A DNA stretch of 64,000 nt from Bradyrhizobium sp. B124. Lineage in GTDB: Bacteria > Pseudomonadota > Alphaproteobacteria > Rhizobiales > Xanthobacteraceae. Of this stretch, positions 56,099 to 64,000 are shown piece after piece. A program made the position numbers and the translations under genes. The notes below the pieces were generated by a model. It was not told where the DNA came from. It searched no databases and was given only the letters and a program-made list of their open reading frames with translations. The DNA lies in the NCBI RefSeq assembly GCF_038967635.1, contig NZ_CP152413.1:5026001-5090000 (forward strand), read 5' to 3'. Numbering within the stretch: the stretch's first letter is position 1; each line of letters begins with the position of its first letter.

Positions 56099-57031
56099 GA
56101 GTCTGACTCCAAATGAGCTGAGTATTTTCAGGGCATAGCGAGGCGTCTGGTCAAGAGCCTGAGATGGGCTACGAGGAGCCAGGCGACCTCAGTTGAGGCG
56201 GAGCCCTCGAAATCTCTGGAGAGGCGGCGACACCTGCCGAACCACGCGAAGGTGCGCTCGACGACCCAGCGTCGTGGTAAGAGCTGGAAGCCTTTGACCC
56301 CAGGCGGCCGCTGAACGATCTCAATGGTCCATGGCCCGCAATGGGAGAGCGCGCCAACAAGCTGCTTTCCGCGATAAACCCGGTCAGCAAAGACATGACG
56401 CAGCTTCGGAAAGCGCTCTCGCACGCGCTCCAGTAAGGGGACTGCACCATGCACGTCCTGAACATTGGCTGGGTGAACGTGGACGGCCAGCAAGAGACCG
56501 TTGGTATCGGTGACGATGTGCCGCTTACGTCCGTTAACACGTTTGCCCGGATCGAAGCCGCGCGGGCCGCCGGCTTGTGTCGTCGAAGCGCTCTGACTGT
56601 CGATGACGGCCGCCGTCGGTGTCGGCTTGCGGCCGAGTTTGCGCCGTGCCTGTCGGACCAGAGCCTTCACGATCCTGTGCCATCGGCGAGTATCGCGCCA
56701 AGTATAGAAATAACCTTGCACCGTCGAGTACGGCGGGAACTCCCGCGGCAGAGCGCGCCATTGGCAGCCGGTGGACAGAATGAACAAAATCGCCTCGACC
56801 ACCTTGCGCAGATCAACCTTCCGCGGTCGGCCCAATCGACGCCGACCTGGCAACTTCCTGGCTATCAGACGCCACTCCGCGTCGGTCATGTCGCTTGCAT
56901 AGCGCAGTCCGTTCCGCAGATACTGAGCACGAGTGATTTTGGTCCATGGCATGGTGCACTCCCTCGAATCTTCGCAAATCCGAAGGAATCACAGCCGACT
57001 GAAATCACTCACTGCTTTTTCGGTCAGGCTC
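56099..57031 (-). mobile_element. IS5-family insertion sequence, 933 bp, with TCA target duplication
   Basis: The ends GAGTCTGAC at 56099 and GTCAGGCTC ending at 57031 are near-perfect inverted repeats (8 of 9). TCA at 56096-56098 is repeated at 57032-57034, a 3-bp duplication of the TNA type described for the IS1031-like branch of IS5. The element carries one uninterrupted transposase gene. Intact ends, intact gene and an exact target duplication indicate a fairly recent insertion. Confidence 0.85.
56128..56952 (-). CDS. IS5-family transposase
   Basis: A 274-residue DDE transposase in a single frame. The N-terminal half has the IS5 DUF4096-like region (MTDAEWRLIARKLPG and ILSTGCQWRALPREFPPYSTV). 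The catalytic core shows the first Asp in AVIDSQSAST, the second in HVFADRVYRG and the C-terminal Glu within RWVVERTFAWFGRCRRLSRD. This Y-(2)-R-(3)-E-(6)-R-like arrangement is typical of the family. The start is ATG 56952, and the stop lies 29 bp inside the left IS end. No frameshift or internal stop is seen, so it is probably functional. Confidence 0.92.
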   Translation of the reverse strand: MPWTKITRAQYLRNGLRYASDMTDAEWRLIARKLPGRRRLGRPRKVDLRKVVEAILFILSTGCQWRALPREFPPYSTVQGYFYTWRDTRRWHRIVKALVRQARRKLGRKPTPTAAVIDSQSASTTQAGGPRGFDPGKRVNGRKRHIVTDTNGLLLAVHVHPANVQDVHGAVPLLERVRERFPKLRHVFADRVYRGKQLVGALSHCGPWTIEIVQRPPGVKGFQLLPRRWVVERTFAWFGRCRRLSRDFEGSASTEVAWLLVAHLRLLTRRLAMP

Positions 57032-57095
57032 TCAGGATGACGGAACTAGCGGCGCGACGTGGTTAGTTGCGCAGCAACGATCGCCGCGACCGGCG

Positions 57096-57860
57096 CTACC
57101 CCGGCAAAAAAATCGCGAACGGCTCGTCGATCGTGCGGCGCAGGTGCTCGCGATAGAGGGCGTAGTTGACATCGTCGGCCGACACCCGGCCGAGGCTCGG
57201 CTTCGGCACGTTCTTGACCGGCAGGAATGCGATCGGCGCGGCGACCGGCGTCAGTAGCGAGCCGCGGCCGGCGAGCAGCGTCGTGATGATGCCGTACATC
57301 TCGCCGGAATTGCGCGGGCGCGAGACCGTGATCACGCGATGCTGGCCGTGCCGGTTGGTCACGAGATAGACGAAGCCCGATTCATTCGGCACCGCCACCT
57401 CGCCATACTGGGTGTAATCGGCATCCTGCCGCTCGCCCTCGCGGAAGCCGAGCGATGACGCCGCATCGTCCCAGGCGATCTCCGTCCGATAGGCATAGAC
57501 CGCGCCCTGCTCGCCGAACGACGGGCGCACCGTGATGTAAGTGCCTTCGATCCGCGCCACCGAGCGGCGCGAATAGGATCCGAGGCTGTCGGGCGCGATC
57601 CCGCCATTGGCGGGCGCAGCCACCGCCATCGCCTCCGGCAGCTTGCGCAAGGGGACGCCGAGCGCCTGCTCGAGCCGCACGGTGGTCGCCAGCGTGAACG
57701 GGCGGCGGCCGCCGAGCACCTTCTCCAGTGTCGACAGGCTGAGCTTCGCCTGCTCGGCCAGGGTCTGCCGCGAGATGCGGCGGCGCGCGATTTCCTCGCG
57801 GATGGTCTCCGCGACCTGCTGGCTCTGCTCGGCTGAAAGCTGCTTGTCAGGCGTCGGCAT
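57096..57860 (-). CDS. XRE-type HTH regulator divergent from the sortase system
   Basis: A 254-residue protein. An N-terminal helix-turn-helix domain (about residues 15-72) has RRISRQTLAEQAKLSLSTLEKVLGG as the recognition region. A linker follows, then a C-terminal domain of about 160 residues with beta-rich segments (ARIEGTYITVRPSFGEQGAVYAY, GFVYLVTNRHGQHRVIT) that could bind a ligand or partner. AGGAATCAGG lies before the ATG at 57860. It is divergently transcribed from the vWA/sortase genes with a 199-bp shared control region, so regulation of that pair is likely. Signal and operator are unknown. Confidence 0.8.
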   Translation of the reverse strand: MPTPDKQLSAEQSQQVAETIREEIARRRISRQTLAEQAKLSLSTLEKVLGGRRPFTLATTVRLEQALGVPLRKLPEAMAVAAPANGGIAPDSLGSYSRRSVARIEGTYITVRPSFGEQGAVYAYRTEIAWDDAASSLGFREGERQDADYTQYGEVAVPNESGFVYLVTNRHGQHRVITVSRPRNSGEMYGIITTLLAGRGSLLTPVAAPIAFLPVKNVPKPSLGRVSADDVNYALYREHLRRTIDEPFAIFLPG

Positions 57861-58059
57861 CCTGATTCCTGCCCGGTTCCCCTTGATTCCGTGCAGTCTA
57901 GCAGACCGGACAATCCATCACAAAACCGCACAAACCCGCCTCAGCCGGTGGCGCGCCGCGCCGGACGGCGGCCAATCATTGCCGATCATTCTGCTCGCGC
58001 CAAAACCGCCACTCTCCATGATCGCGGGGCAGCGAAAGTCTCGCTCGGGAGTGACGAAA
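57861..58059. promoter_or_regulatory. Divergent control region, XRE regulator / vWA protein
   Basis: A 199-bp gap between divergent start codons. A short dyad GTCT-AGC-AGAC at 57896-57906 lies 36 bp upstream of the regulator start and is a possible operator half. No clear -35/-10 pairs were identified. Confidence 0.35.
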
Positions 58060-60330
58060 ATGACGATTTACGATGCATGTGAGAGCGGCCGGCAGATCCG
58101 GCTGTCGCGCCGGATGCGCATTGCGCTGTTCTTCCTGGTGGAAGGCGTCGCCGCGCTGGTGATCGGCTTTGCGGCGCTGTTCGTGAGCTTCGATCCTGTG
58201 TGGTCAGCCGAGTTGCCGCAACAGGCGGTGCTGCGGCCAGGCGATGCGCGCTCCGGCTCGCTGCTGTTCAAGACCGACGACGGCTATAGGGGCGCGCTGA
58301 GGCTCGGCATCGATGTCGACCTCACCGTGTCGGGCCCGACGGTCCGCGCCCGCGTCACGCAGATCTTCCGCAATCCGACCAAGGACTGGGTGGAAGCGAC
58401 CTATGTCTATCCGCTGCCGGCCGGCGCGGTCGACGCGCTGAAGATGGTGGTCGGCGACCGCATCGTGGTCGGCGACATCAAGGAACGGCAGCAAGCCCGC
58501 GCGATCTACGAGCAGGCCAAGCAGAACGGCCAGAAGGCCGCGCTCACCGAGCAGGAGCGGCCGAACATCTTCACCAACTCGGTCGCCAATATCGGCCCCG
58601 GCGAAACCGTGCTGGTGCAGATCGAATATCAGGAGCCGGTGCAGCAGAACGGCAACGAATTCTCGTTGCGGGTGCCGATGGTGATCGGCCCGCGCTACAA
58701 TCCGCGCCCGGTGGTGCAGAGCGTCGACCTCCGCGCCGATGGCGGCGGCTGGGGCGCCACCACGACCGATCCGGTGCCGGACCGCGATCGCATCGCCTCT
58801 GAGGTACTCGATCCCGCGACGAATGCGCCGGTCAATCCGACCAACATCACCGTGCACCTCAACGCCGGCTTCCCGCTCGGCGAAGTGAAGAGCCATTTCC
58901 ACCAGGTCAAGATCGAGAGCCCCGACAGCGCGACGCGCGTCGTCAAGCTCGCCGAAGGCCCGGTGCCGGCCGACCGCGATTTCGAGCTGAGCTGGAAGCC
59001 GGCCGCCGAGAAGGCGCCGTCGGTCGGGCTGTTCCGCGAGCATGTTGGCAATTCCGACTATCTGCTGGCCTTCGTGACCCCGCCAGCGGTCGAGCAGGCG
59101 CAACAGAAGGCCCTGTCGCGCGAAGTGATCTTCGTGATCGATAATTCCGGCTCGATGGGCGGCACCTCGATCATCCAGGCCAAGGCGAGCCTCATCTACG
59201 CACTCGGCCGATTGCAGCCGACCGACCGCTTCAACGTGATCCGCTTCGACGACACCATGGACACGCTGTTCCCGGCGCCGGTTGCGGCCAACAGTGCCAA
59301 TATCGGCAACGCGACGTCGTTCGTCAGCGCGCTGCAGGCGCGCGGCGGCACCGAAATGGTGCCGGCGATGCGCGCGGCGCTCTCCGACACCAATCATGAT
59401 GAGGCCGATCATGTCCGCCAGGTCGTGTTCCTGACCGACGGCGCCATCGGCAACGAGCAGCAATTGTTCGAAACCATCAGCGCGCTGCGTGGCCGCTCAC
59501 GAATCTTCATGGTCGGCATCGGCTCGGCACCGAACACCTACCTGATGACGCGCGCTGCCGAGCTCGGCCGCGGCACCTTCACCCATATCGGCTCGGTCGA
59601 GCAGGTCGACGAGCGGATGCGCGACCTGTTCGGCAAGCTGGAGAATCCCGCGGTGACCAACCTCGCCGCAAAATTTTCCGACGCGACCGCCGACCTGACG
59701 CCGTCGGCACTGCCCGACGTCTACCGCGACGAGCCGCTGGTGCTGGCCGCGAAGCTCGACAAGCTTGCCGGCTCGGTGGAAATCAAGGGCCGCATCGGCG
59801 ACCGTCCGTGGAGCGTGACGCTGCCGCTCGCCGGTGCGGCCGAAGGCAAGGGCCTGTCGAAGCTGTGGGCGCGCCGCAAGATCGCGGATGCCGAGGTTGC
59901 GCGCACCACGCGGCAGGCGAGCCCGGAGGATGCCGACAAGACCATCCTTGCGCTGGCGCTGGAGCATCAGCTTGTGACGCGGCTGACCAGCCTCGTTGCG
60001 GTCGACAAGACGCCGAGCCGTCCCGAAGGCGAGCCGCTCAGGCTTGCCGAACTGCCGCTCAACCTACCCGCCGGCTGGGATTTCGCAAAGGTGTTCGGTG
60101 AGCGTCCGCGTCTGCCGGCTGCACCGACCGAACGCCGCGCTGAAGCCGGCGATGGCAAGCTGCAGCTCGCCACGCTGAAGCGGTCACCGGTCGCGACGCA
60201 AGGTCCCGGCACGATCCAGCTGCCGAAGACTGCGACCGATGCCGAATTGAAGATGATCGCGGGTGTGATCCTGCTCACGGTCAGCCTTCTGCTTCTGGTG
60301 TTCAACCGACGTCAGACGTCGTCCCACTGA
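58060..60330 (+). CDS. VIT/vWA surface protein with LPKTA sorting signal (marine proteobacterial sortase target type)
   Basis: A 756-residue protein. An N-terminal membrane segment at about residues 20-43 is probably a signal anchor. A VIT domain at about 65-190 contains VTQIFRNPTKDWVEATYVYPLP. A vWA domain from about 355 has the MIDAS motif VIDNSGSMGG (D361, S363, S365) and FLTDGAIGNEQ. The C-terminus has LPKTA at 721-725, a hydrophobic helix and NRR, a tripartite sortase sorting signal. It corresponds to the family described as the marine proteobacterial sortase target protein. ATG at 58060 with GGGAG upstream is chosen; the frame extends much further upstream, antisense to the regulator gene. 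It should be processed by the downstream sortase at the inner membrane. Confidence 0.88.
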   Translation: MTIYDACESGRQIRLSRRMRIALFFLVEGVAALVIGFAALFVSFDPVWSAELPQQAVLRPGDARSGSLLFKTDDGYRGALRLGIDVDLTVSGPTVRARVTQIFRNPTKDWVEATYVYPLPAGAVDALKMVVGDRIVVGDIKERQQARAIYEQAKQNGQKAALTEQERPNIFTNSVANIGPGETVLVQIEYQEPVQQNGNEFSLRVPMVIGPRYNPRPVVQSVDLRADGGGWGATTTDPVPDRDRIASEVLDPATNAPVNPTNITVHLNAGFPLGEVKSHFHQVKIESPDSATRVVKLAEGPVPADRDFELSWKPAAEKAPSVGLFREHVGNSDYLLAFVTPPAVEQAQQKALSREVIFVIDNSGSMGGTSIIQAKASLIYALGRLQPTDRFNVIRFDDTMDTLFPAPVAANSANIGNATSFVSALQARGGTEMVPAMRAALSDTNHDEADHVRQVVFLTDGAIGNEQQLFETISALRGRSRIFMVGIGSAPNTYLMTRAAELGRGTFTHIGSVEQVDERMRDLFGKLENPAVTNLAAKFSDATADLTPSALPDVYRDEPLVLAAKLDKLAGSVEIKGRIGDRPWSVTLPLAGAAEGKGLSKLWARRKIADAEVARTTRQASPEDADKTILALALEHQLVTRLTSLVAVDKTPSRPEGEPLRLAELPLNLPAGWDFAKVFGERPRLPAAPTERRAEAGDGKLQLATLKRSPVATQGPGTIQLPKTATDAELKMIAGVILLTVSLLLLVFNRRQTSSH

Positions 60331-60343
60331 CGTCGGATGAAAG

Positions 60344-60418
60344 GAGGAGGTGCCCCCGACCTCCTCTTTCAAGAGCGCGCGCGGCCTTCTCACCCGTCCC
60401 CCCGGGGGCCGCGCGCGC
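60344..60418 (+). terminator. Two hairpins between the sortase target and sortase genes
   Basis: The first stem, GAGGAGGT/ACCTCCTC at 60344-60351 and 60359-60366, is followed by only TTTC. The second stem, GCGCGCGCGGCC at 60375-60386 with its exact complement at 60407-60418, has a 20-base loop. Either could attenuate read-through, but neither has a strong T-run. Confidence 0.45.
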
Positions 60419-60433
60419 CACTCTTTCTCAACC

Positions 60434-60515
60434 ATCATTGCGAGTGAAGCGAAGCAATCCATGTCACCACGCGGGGGAAGATGGATTGCTTCGTCGCTTC
60501 GCTCCTCGCAATGAC
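60434..60515. repeat. Palindromic repeat, cattgcgag family, copy 2
   Basis: Ends tcattgcgagtgaagcgaagc and gctcctcgcaatga pair, with inner gcaatccat and atggattgc arms. The right end runs into the GAGGA that serves as ribosome site for the sortase gene. Confidence 0.75.
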
Positions 60516-60529
60516 GAGGATTGGTGAAC

Positions 60530-61114
60530 ATGCGCCGCTTCAGCCTCCCCCTCGCCGTCGCCCTCATCGGCCTGACCCTGTTTGGCCAGGGCGCCTATAT
60601 CCATGCCAAGGCGTTGCTCGCGCAGGTGCTGCTGGAGCGCGCTTTCGCACAGAGCATCGCGACCGGACATTCCGTGAAGCCGTGGCGCTGGGCCGATACC
60701 TGGCCGGTGGCCCGGATCGAGGTGAAGCGCCTGCACGCTTCCGCGATTGCGCTGGCCGGCAGCAGCGGCCAGGCGCTGGCGTTCGGCCCCGGCCATGTCG
60801 AAGAGACCGTCGATGCCGGCGAGCCGGGCGTCGCGGTCTATTCCGCGCATCGCGACACCCATTTCCGGTTTCTGAAGGATGTCACAATCGGTGACGAGAT
60901 CGACGTCACGAGAAGCGACGGCAAGATTTTTCGCTACCTCGCCGACCGCAGCGCGGTCGTCCGCTTCGATCAATCCGGCATCGATCCGCTCACCAACCGG
61001 CATGAGCTGGTGCTGTCGACCTGCTGGCCGTTCGACGCGCTGACATCCGGCCCCGAGCGCTATCTGCTGCACGGGACCATGATCGACCCGGGTTCTCCCG
61101 AATCAGGTTCCTGA
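60530..61114 (+). CDS. Class GN sortase
   Basis: A 194-residue membrane-anchored transpeptidase of the class found in Gram-negative bacteria. A hydrophobic N-terminal anchor (LPLAVALIGLTLFGQGAY) is followed by the sortase barrel. The catalytic triad is visible: H107 in YSAHRDTHF, C165 in VLSTCWPF and R177 in GPERYLLHG. It should cleave the LPKTA signal of the protein encoded 199 bp upstream. ATG at 60530 is preferred, with GAGGA about 10 bases upstream; a GTG at 60524 is an alternative. Paired one sortase/one substrate loci of this kind are known mainly from marine gammaproteobacteria, and the acceptor of the cleaved protein is not established. Confidence 0.9.
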   Translation: MRRFSLPLAVALIGLTLFGQGAYIHAKALLAQVLLERAFAQSIATGHSVKPWRWADTWPVARIEVKRLHASAIALAGSSGQALAFGPGHVEETVDAGEPGVAVYSAHRDTHFRFLKDVTIGDEIDVTRSDGKIFRYLADRSAVVRFDQSGIDPLTNRHELVLSTCWPFDALTSGPERYLLHGTMIDPGSPESGS

Positions 61115-61282
61115 TACGCATCGATTTTGCGCCTGCCGGGATATTGCAAGCGATGCCCTGACTTGCAGCAGCGTGAGTTGCTACCCCCTTCCATCAGCCA
61201 TAAAAACAATGAAAAATCGCGTTCTGCGGTACTCCGCCGTGGGCCAGAGGAAACAAGTAGAACAAGGATAAGGGCAGGCTCC

Positions 61283-63505
61283 ATGGAAGCTTTCGCAGGC
61301 ACCACGTCACATCCGTCCCGCAAATGGGCGCCGCCCGCTGACGCCAGCGACATCGTCAAGAGCATCCATGCGATGCTGCACCCGCGCAACATCGTGCTGG
61401 TCGGCGCGACCGATAAGCCCGGCAACTACGCCGAACGGATCTGGAACAATCTGATCAAATACCAATATGCCGGCGGCCTGTTTCCGATCAACGCCAAGCG
61501 CGAAACCATCTGGGGCGTCACCTGCTACAAGGATTTCGCGAGCCTTCCCGAAAAGCCCGACCATGTGCTGGTGCTGGTACCGGCCCGCTTTGCCGTGCAG
61601 GTGATCCGCGATGCGGCCGCTGCCGGCGCGCGCTCGGCGACCATCGTCACCTCCGGCTTCAGCGAGCTGCAGGACGAGGAAAGCCAGCGGCTCGCGGTCG
61701 AGCTGAAACAGGCGATCAAGGAGACCGGACTTGCGGTTACCGGTCCAAATTGCCTCGGCAATCTCAGCGCCGGCGAGAACCTGTTCACCAACATCGACGA
61801 CCGCATCGTCACCATGGAGCCGGGCGCGGTGGCGATCGCCGGTCAATCCGGCGCGATCGTGATGGCGATCCGCCAGGCGCTGGAGGATCGCGGCGTCGGC
61901 GTCGGCTACATGGTCACGACCGGCAATGAATCCGGTCTCGAGACACCGGACCTGATGAGCTATTTCGCCGCCGATCCAAGCATCCGCGTCATCGTGGTCT
62001 ATCTCGAAGGCGTCAGGAACACAAAGGTGTTCCGCGAAGCCTGCAAGGCCGCGCGCGCCGCAGGCAAGCCGGTGATCGCGCTCAAGCTCGGCTCCTCCGA
62101 AGGCGGCCGCGCCGCCGCAATGGCGCACACCGGCGCGCTCGCCGGCTCGATCGAGACATTCGATGCGATCTCGACCCGCGAAGGCGTGATCCGGGTGCGC
62201 GGGCTGGATGAATTGATCGAGACCACCGAGTGCTTCGTCCATGCCGATCCGCCAAAGGGCAACCGCCTCGCGGCGGTGTCGCTGTCGGGCGGGAAGCGCG
62301 GGCTGCTGATCGACGCGTTCTATTCCGCCGGCCTGAATTTCGCAGCCCTGAGCCCGAACGCGACGGAGCAGCTGGCGAAGATGCTCGGGCCCGGCAGCAT
62401 CGTCGGCAACCCGCTCGACGCCGGCTTCGCCGCGGTGGTCGATCCCTCCGTCTACATGAAGTCGATCAAAATCATGATCGACGATCCCGACACCGACATC
62501 GTCATCATCGATGCCGAGCTGCCGAAGGCGCCGCATGAGCTGCGCGAGCGCAATCTGCGCATCGTCAACGAGATGGCGGGCCAGGCCAACAAGCCGGTGA
62601 TCTATATCAGCGCGATGTCGATCGGCTTCACCGAGTTCACCAAGGGACTGCGCAAGTCGCTGCCCGATATCGCGGTCATGCAGGGGCTCGACCGCGCGGT
62701 CGGCGCGATCAAGTCGCTGATCGAGTACGCAGGTCTGCGCAAGGAAGTGCCCGACATCGTGTCGAGCTCGAAGGCATCCGCGCGCGCGGTGCTGGAGAAG
62801 ACGCTGAAGGCGGCCAACGGCGCCGCCGCGCTCGACGAGGTTGCCTCGAAGCGGCTGCTCAAGGCCTATGGCATCCCGATCTCCAAGGAAGACGTCGCGC
62901 AGACCGCGGCGGAGGCCGTGAAGATCGCCAAGGCAATCGGCTTCCCGGTGGTCGCGAAAGTTGTCAGCCCCGACATCCTGCACAAGTCGGATATCGGCGG
63001 CGTGGTGCTGAACCTCGGCAATGCGGCGGAGGTGAAGAAGGCGTTCAACGACATCACCGCGCGGGTGAAGAAGCTGAAGGGCAAGCCGAAGCTCGAGGGC
63101 ATCCTGATTGCGCAACAGGTCAAGGCCGACCTCGAGCTCGTGGTCGGCGCTTCGCTCGATGCCGAGATGGGCCCCGTGGTGCTGTTCGGCACCGGCGGCG
63201 TCGACATCGAACTGCTGAAGGACATCGCCCTTGCCGGCGCGCCGCTCGATGCCGCCGAGGCGAAAGAGCTGATCGCCAAGACCAAGGCCGGCGTCAAGCT
63301 GAAGGGCTATCGCGGCAAGCCCGCGCTGCACGAGCCGTCGGCGGTGAAGGCGCTGGTCGGGCTCTCCAACCTGATGGCCGACGCCAATGGCCGCATCGCC
63401 TCGATCGACGTCAATCCGTTCCTGATCAACAGCAAGCTCGGCGTCGCCGTCGACGGCCTGATCGTGCTGAACAACGCCGCCGCGAACAAGGCGGCGGGGC
63501 ATTAG
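61283..63505 (+). CDS. ADP-forming acyl-CoA synthetase (fused alpha-beta)
   Basis: A 740-residue NDP-forming acetate/acyl-CoA ligase. The N-terminal CoA-binding domain (about 30-165) begins MLHPRNIVLVGATDKPGNYA. A succinyl-CoA-synthetase-like domain (about 170-470) includes AIAGQSGAIVMAI. The C-terminal ATP-grasp domain (about 515-735) includes GFPVVAKVVSPDILHKSDIGGVVLNL and ends with IASIDVNPFLI. The phosphorylated His of this family is probably in MAHTGALAGS. It interconverts an acyl-CoA plus ADP/phosphate and the free acid plus ATP. ATG at 61283 follows AGGGCAGG, and the longer frame from 61127 shows no domain. It is a single gene; the acyl group is unknown. Confidence 0.87.
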   Translation: MEAFAGTTSHPSRKWAPPADASDIVKSIHAMLHPRNIVLVGATDKPGNYAERIWNNLIKYQYAGGLFPINAKRETIWGVTCYKDFASLPEKPDHVLVLVPARFAVQVIRDAAAAGARSATIVTSGFSELQDEESQRLAVELKQAIKETGLAVTGPNCLGNLSAGENLFTNIDDRIVTMEPGAVAIAGQSGAIVMAIRQALEDRGVGVGYMVTTGNESGLETPDLMSYFAADPSIRVIVVYLEGVRNTKVFREACKAARAAGKPVIALKLGSSEGGRAAAMAHTGALAGSIETFDAISTREGVIRVRGLDELIETTECFVHADPPKGNRLAAVSLSGGKRGLLIDAFYSAGLNFAALSPNATEQLAKMLGPGSIVGNPLDAGFAAVVDPSVYMKSIKIMIDDPDTDIVIIDAELPKAPHELRERNLRIVNEMAGQANKPVIYISAMSIGFTEFTKGLRKSLPDIAVMQGLDRAVGAIKSLIEYAGLRKEVPDIVSSSKASARAVLEKTLKAANGAAALDEVASKRLLKAYGIPISKEDVAQTAAEAVKIAKAIGFPVVAKVVSPDILHKSDIGGVVLNLGNAAEVKKAFNDITARVKKLKGKPKLEGILIAQQVKADLELVVGASLDAEMGPVVLFGTGGVDIELLKDIALAGAPLDAAEAKELIAKTKAGVKLKGYRGKPALHEPSAVKALVGLSNLMADANGRIASIDVNPFLINSKLGVAVDGLIVLNNAAANKAAGH

Positions 63506-63525
63506 GTTCATCGCGAATTCATCAC

Positions 63526-63632
63526 CGTCATCCTGAGGTGCGAGCGCAGCGAGCCTCGAAGGATGAATCGGCCACAGTGGGGCCGTGCATCCTTCGAGGC
63601 TCGCCGAAGAGGCTCGCACCTCAGGATGACGG
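63526..63632. repeat. Palindromic repeat, cgtcaccctgagg family, copy 3
   Basis: Ends ccgtcatcctgaggtgcgag and ctcgcacctcaggatgacgg are perfect complements over 20 bases, with inner gcctcgaaggatgaa and atccttcgaggc arms. It separates convergent genes. Confidence 0.85.
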
Positions 63633-63669
63633 ATCGCGAGTGTCCGGCTGGCTCGAAAGCATCGCTCGG

Positions 63670-64000
63670 CTAGAAGCTCGCCCCCCACTGCAGCGCGGTC
63701 TGCATCACCCAGTCACGATAGAGCGTGAGCGGCGTCACCCCGGTGATGCCGCCGCAACCGGCGGTGCCGTTCGGGCCGGTGGACCAGCTCACCACGCCGA
63801 CGATGACAGGCCCGCCTGGCTTGTCTTCGAACACGGGCGCACCGGAATCGCCGGTGCAGGCGCCGAGCCCGTCGCGCACGCCCTGCCCGACCGGATCGAC
63901 CAGACGGATCTGCAGCGTGCCGGGCTTGCCGCTCGCGATCAGGCCAGCGACGCGAATGCTGCCGCCGCTCTTGCCGTCGCCGCGCACGGTGACACCGACG
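63670..64000 (-). CDS. Trypsin-like serine protease, C-terminal part (cut by window edge)
   Basis: An open frame of 109 codons plus stop running off the right edge, so the N-terminus, including the catalytic His and Asp, is not visible. The visible part has ACTGDSGAPVF, the S1 (trypsin) active-site serine motif. Before it come substrate-pocket residues in GQGVRDGLG, and after it VIVGVVSWSTGP with a disulfide-type cysteine in AGCGG. It ends in the terminal helix LYRDWVMQTALQW typical of the fold. It is probably exported, but the signal is outside the window. Confidence 0.82.
   Translation of the reverse strand, partial: VGVTVRGDGKSGGSIRVAGLIASGKPGTLQIRLVDPVGQGVRDGLGACTGDSGAPVFEDKPGGPVIVGVVSWSTGPNGTAGCGGITGVTPLTLYRDWVMQTALQWGASF

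Larger units (their letters stand above)
56005..57043. repeat. Palindromic repeat, cgtcaccctgagg family, split by an IS
   Basis: The left part at 56005-56098 runs from cgtcaccctgagg to gctcgcacctca. The missing right tip ggatgacgg resumes at 57035-57043 after the insertion. Without the IS it would be a full copy like those at 11045, 32444 and 63526. Confidence 0.85.

Overview
The window looks like a chromosomal segment of a Bradyrhizobium-type alphaproteobacterium (Rhizobiales). This is inferred from the high GC content, the many acyl-CoA and solute-binding-protein genes, and the dense palindromic intergenic repeats typical of that group. No rRNA, tRNA, CRISPR array, phage structural module or replication origin was seen. 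There is one intact insertion sequence.

Layout. Positions 1-9445 hold a D-aminoacylase-type amidohydrolase, an MFS transporter, an exported methyltransferase-like protein, a three-gene ABC/FtsX/AttH-type operon and a MAPEG protein. Positions 9722-15725 hold an orphan LivK-type binding protein and an RND efflux pair. Positions 16491-27204 hold the most unusual locus: a 2691-residue protein with ten cadherin-like repeats, about five further beta-sandwich repeats, a beta-helix region and a metzincin-like zinc motif. It is followed by three tandem phage-tail-collar proteins, a GNAT acetyltransferase and a convergent DUF6916-like gene. Positions 27822-32429 carry an iron-type alcohol dehydrogenase, an acyl-CoA synthetase, a DUF2270 membrane protein and a TauD-type dioxygenase. 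Positions 32844-38372 are a complete five-gene Opp/Dpp-type ABC importer operon.

Positions 38506-55885 are a catabolic region. It holds a biotin-dependent acyl-CoA carboxylase pair, two acyl-CoA synthetases, a beta-keto-acid cleavage enzyme, three different acyl-CoA dehydrogenases, a glutathione transferase, an AraC regulator and two paralogous LivK-type binding proteins with no permease beside them. Together these suggest uptake or sensing, CoA activation and beta-oxidation-like breakdown of one or more carboxylic acids of unknown identity.

Positions 56005-57043 hold an IS5-family element inserted inside a palindromic repeat, with a 3-bp target duplication. Positions 57096-61114 hold an XRE regulator divergent from a dedicated Gram-negative sortase system: a VIT/vWA surface protein ending in LPKTA, a transmembrane segment and arginines, followed by a class GN sortase. 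A fused ADP-forming acyl-CoA synthetase follows, and a trypsin-like protease is cut by the right edge of the window.

Palindromic repeats of at least five families occupy many gaps. Several abut stop codons or supply sequence next to ribosome binding sites.
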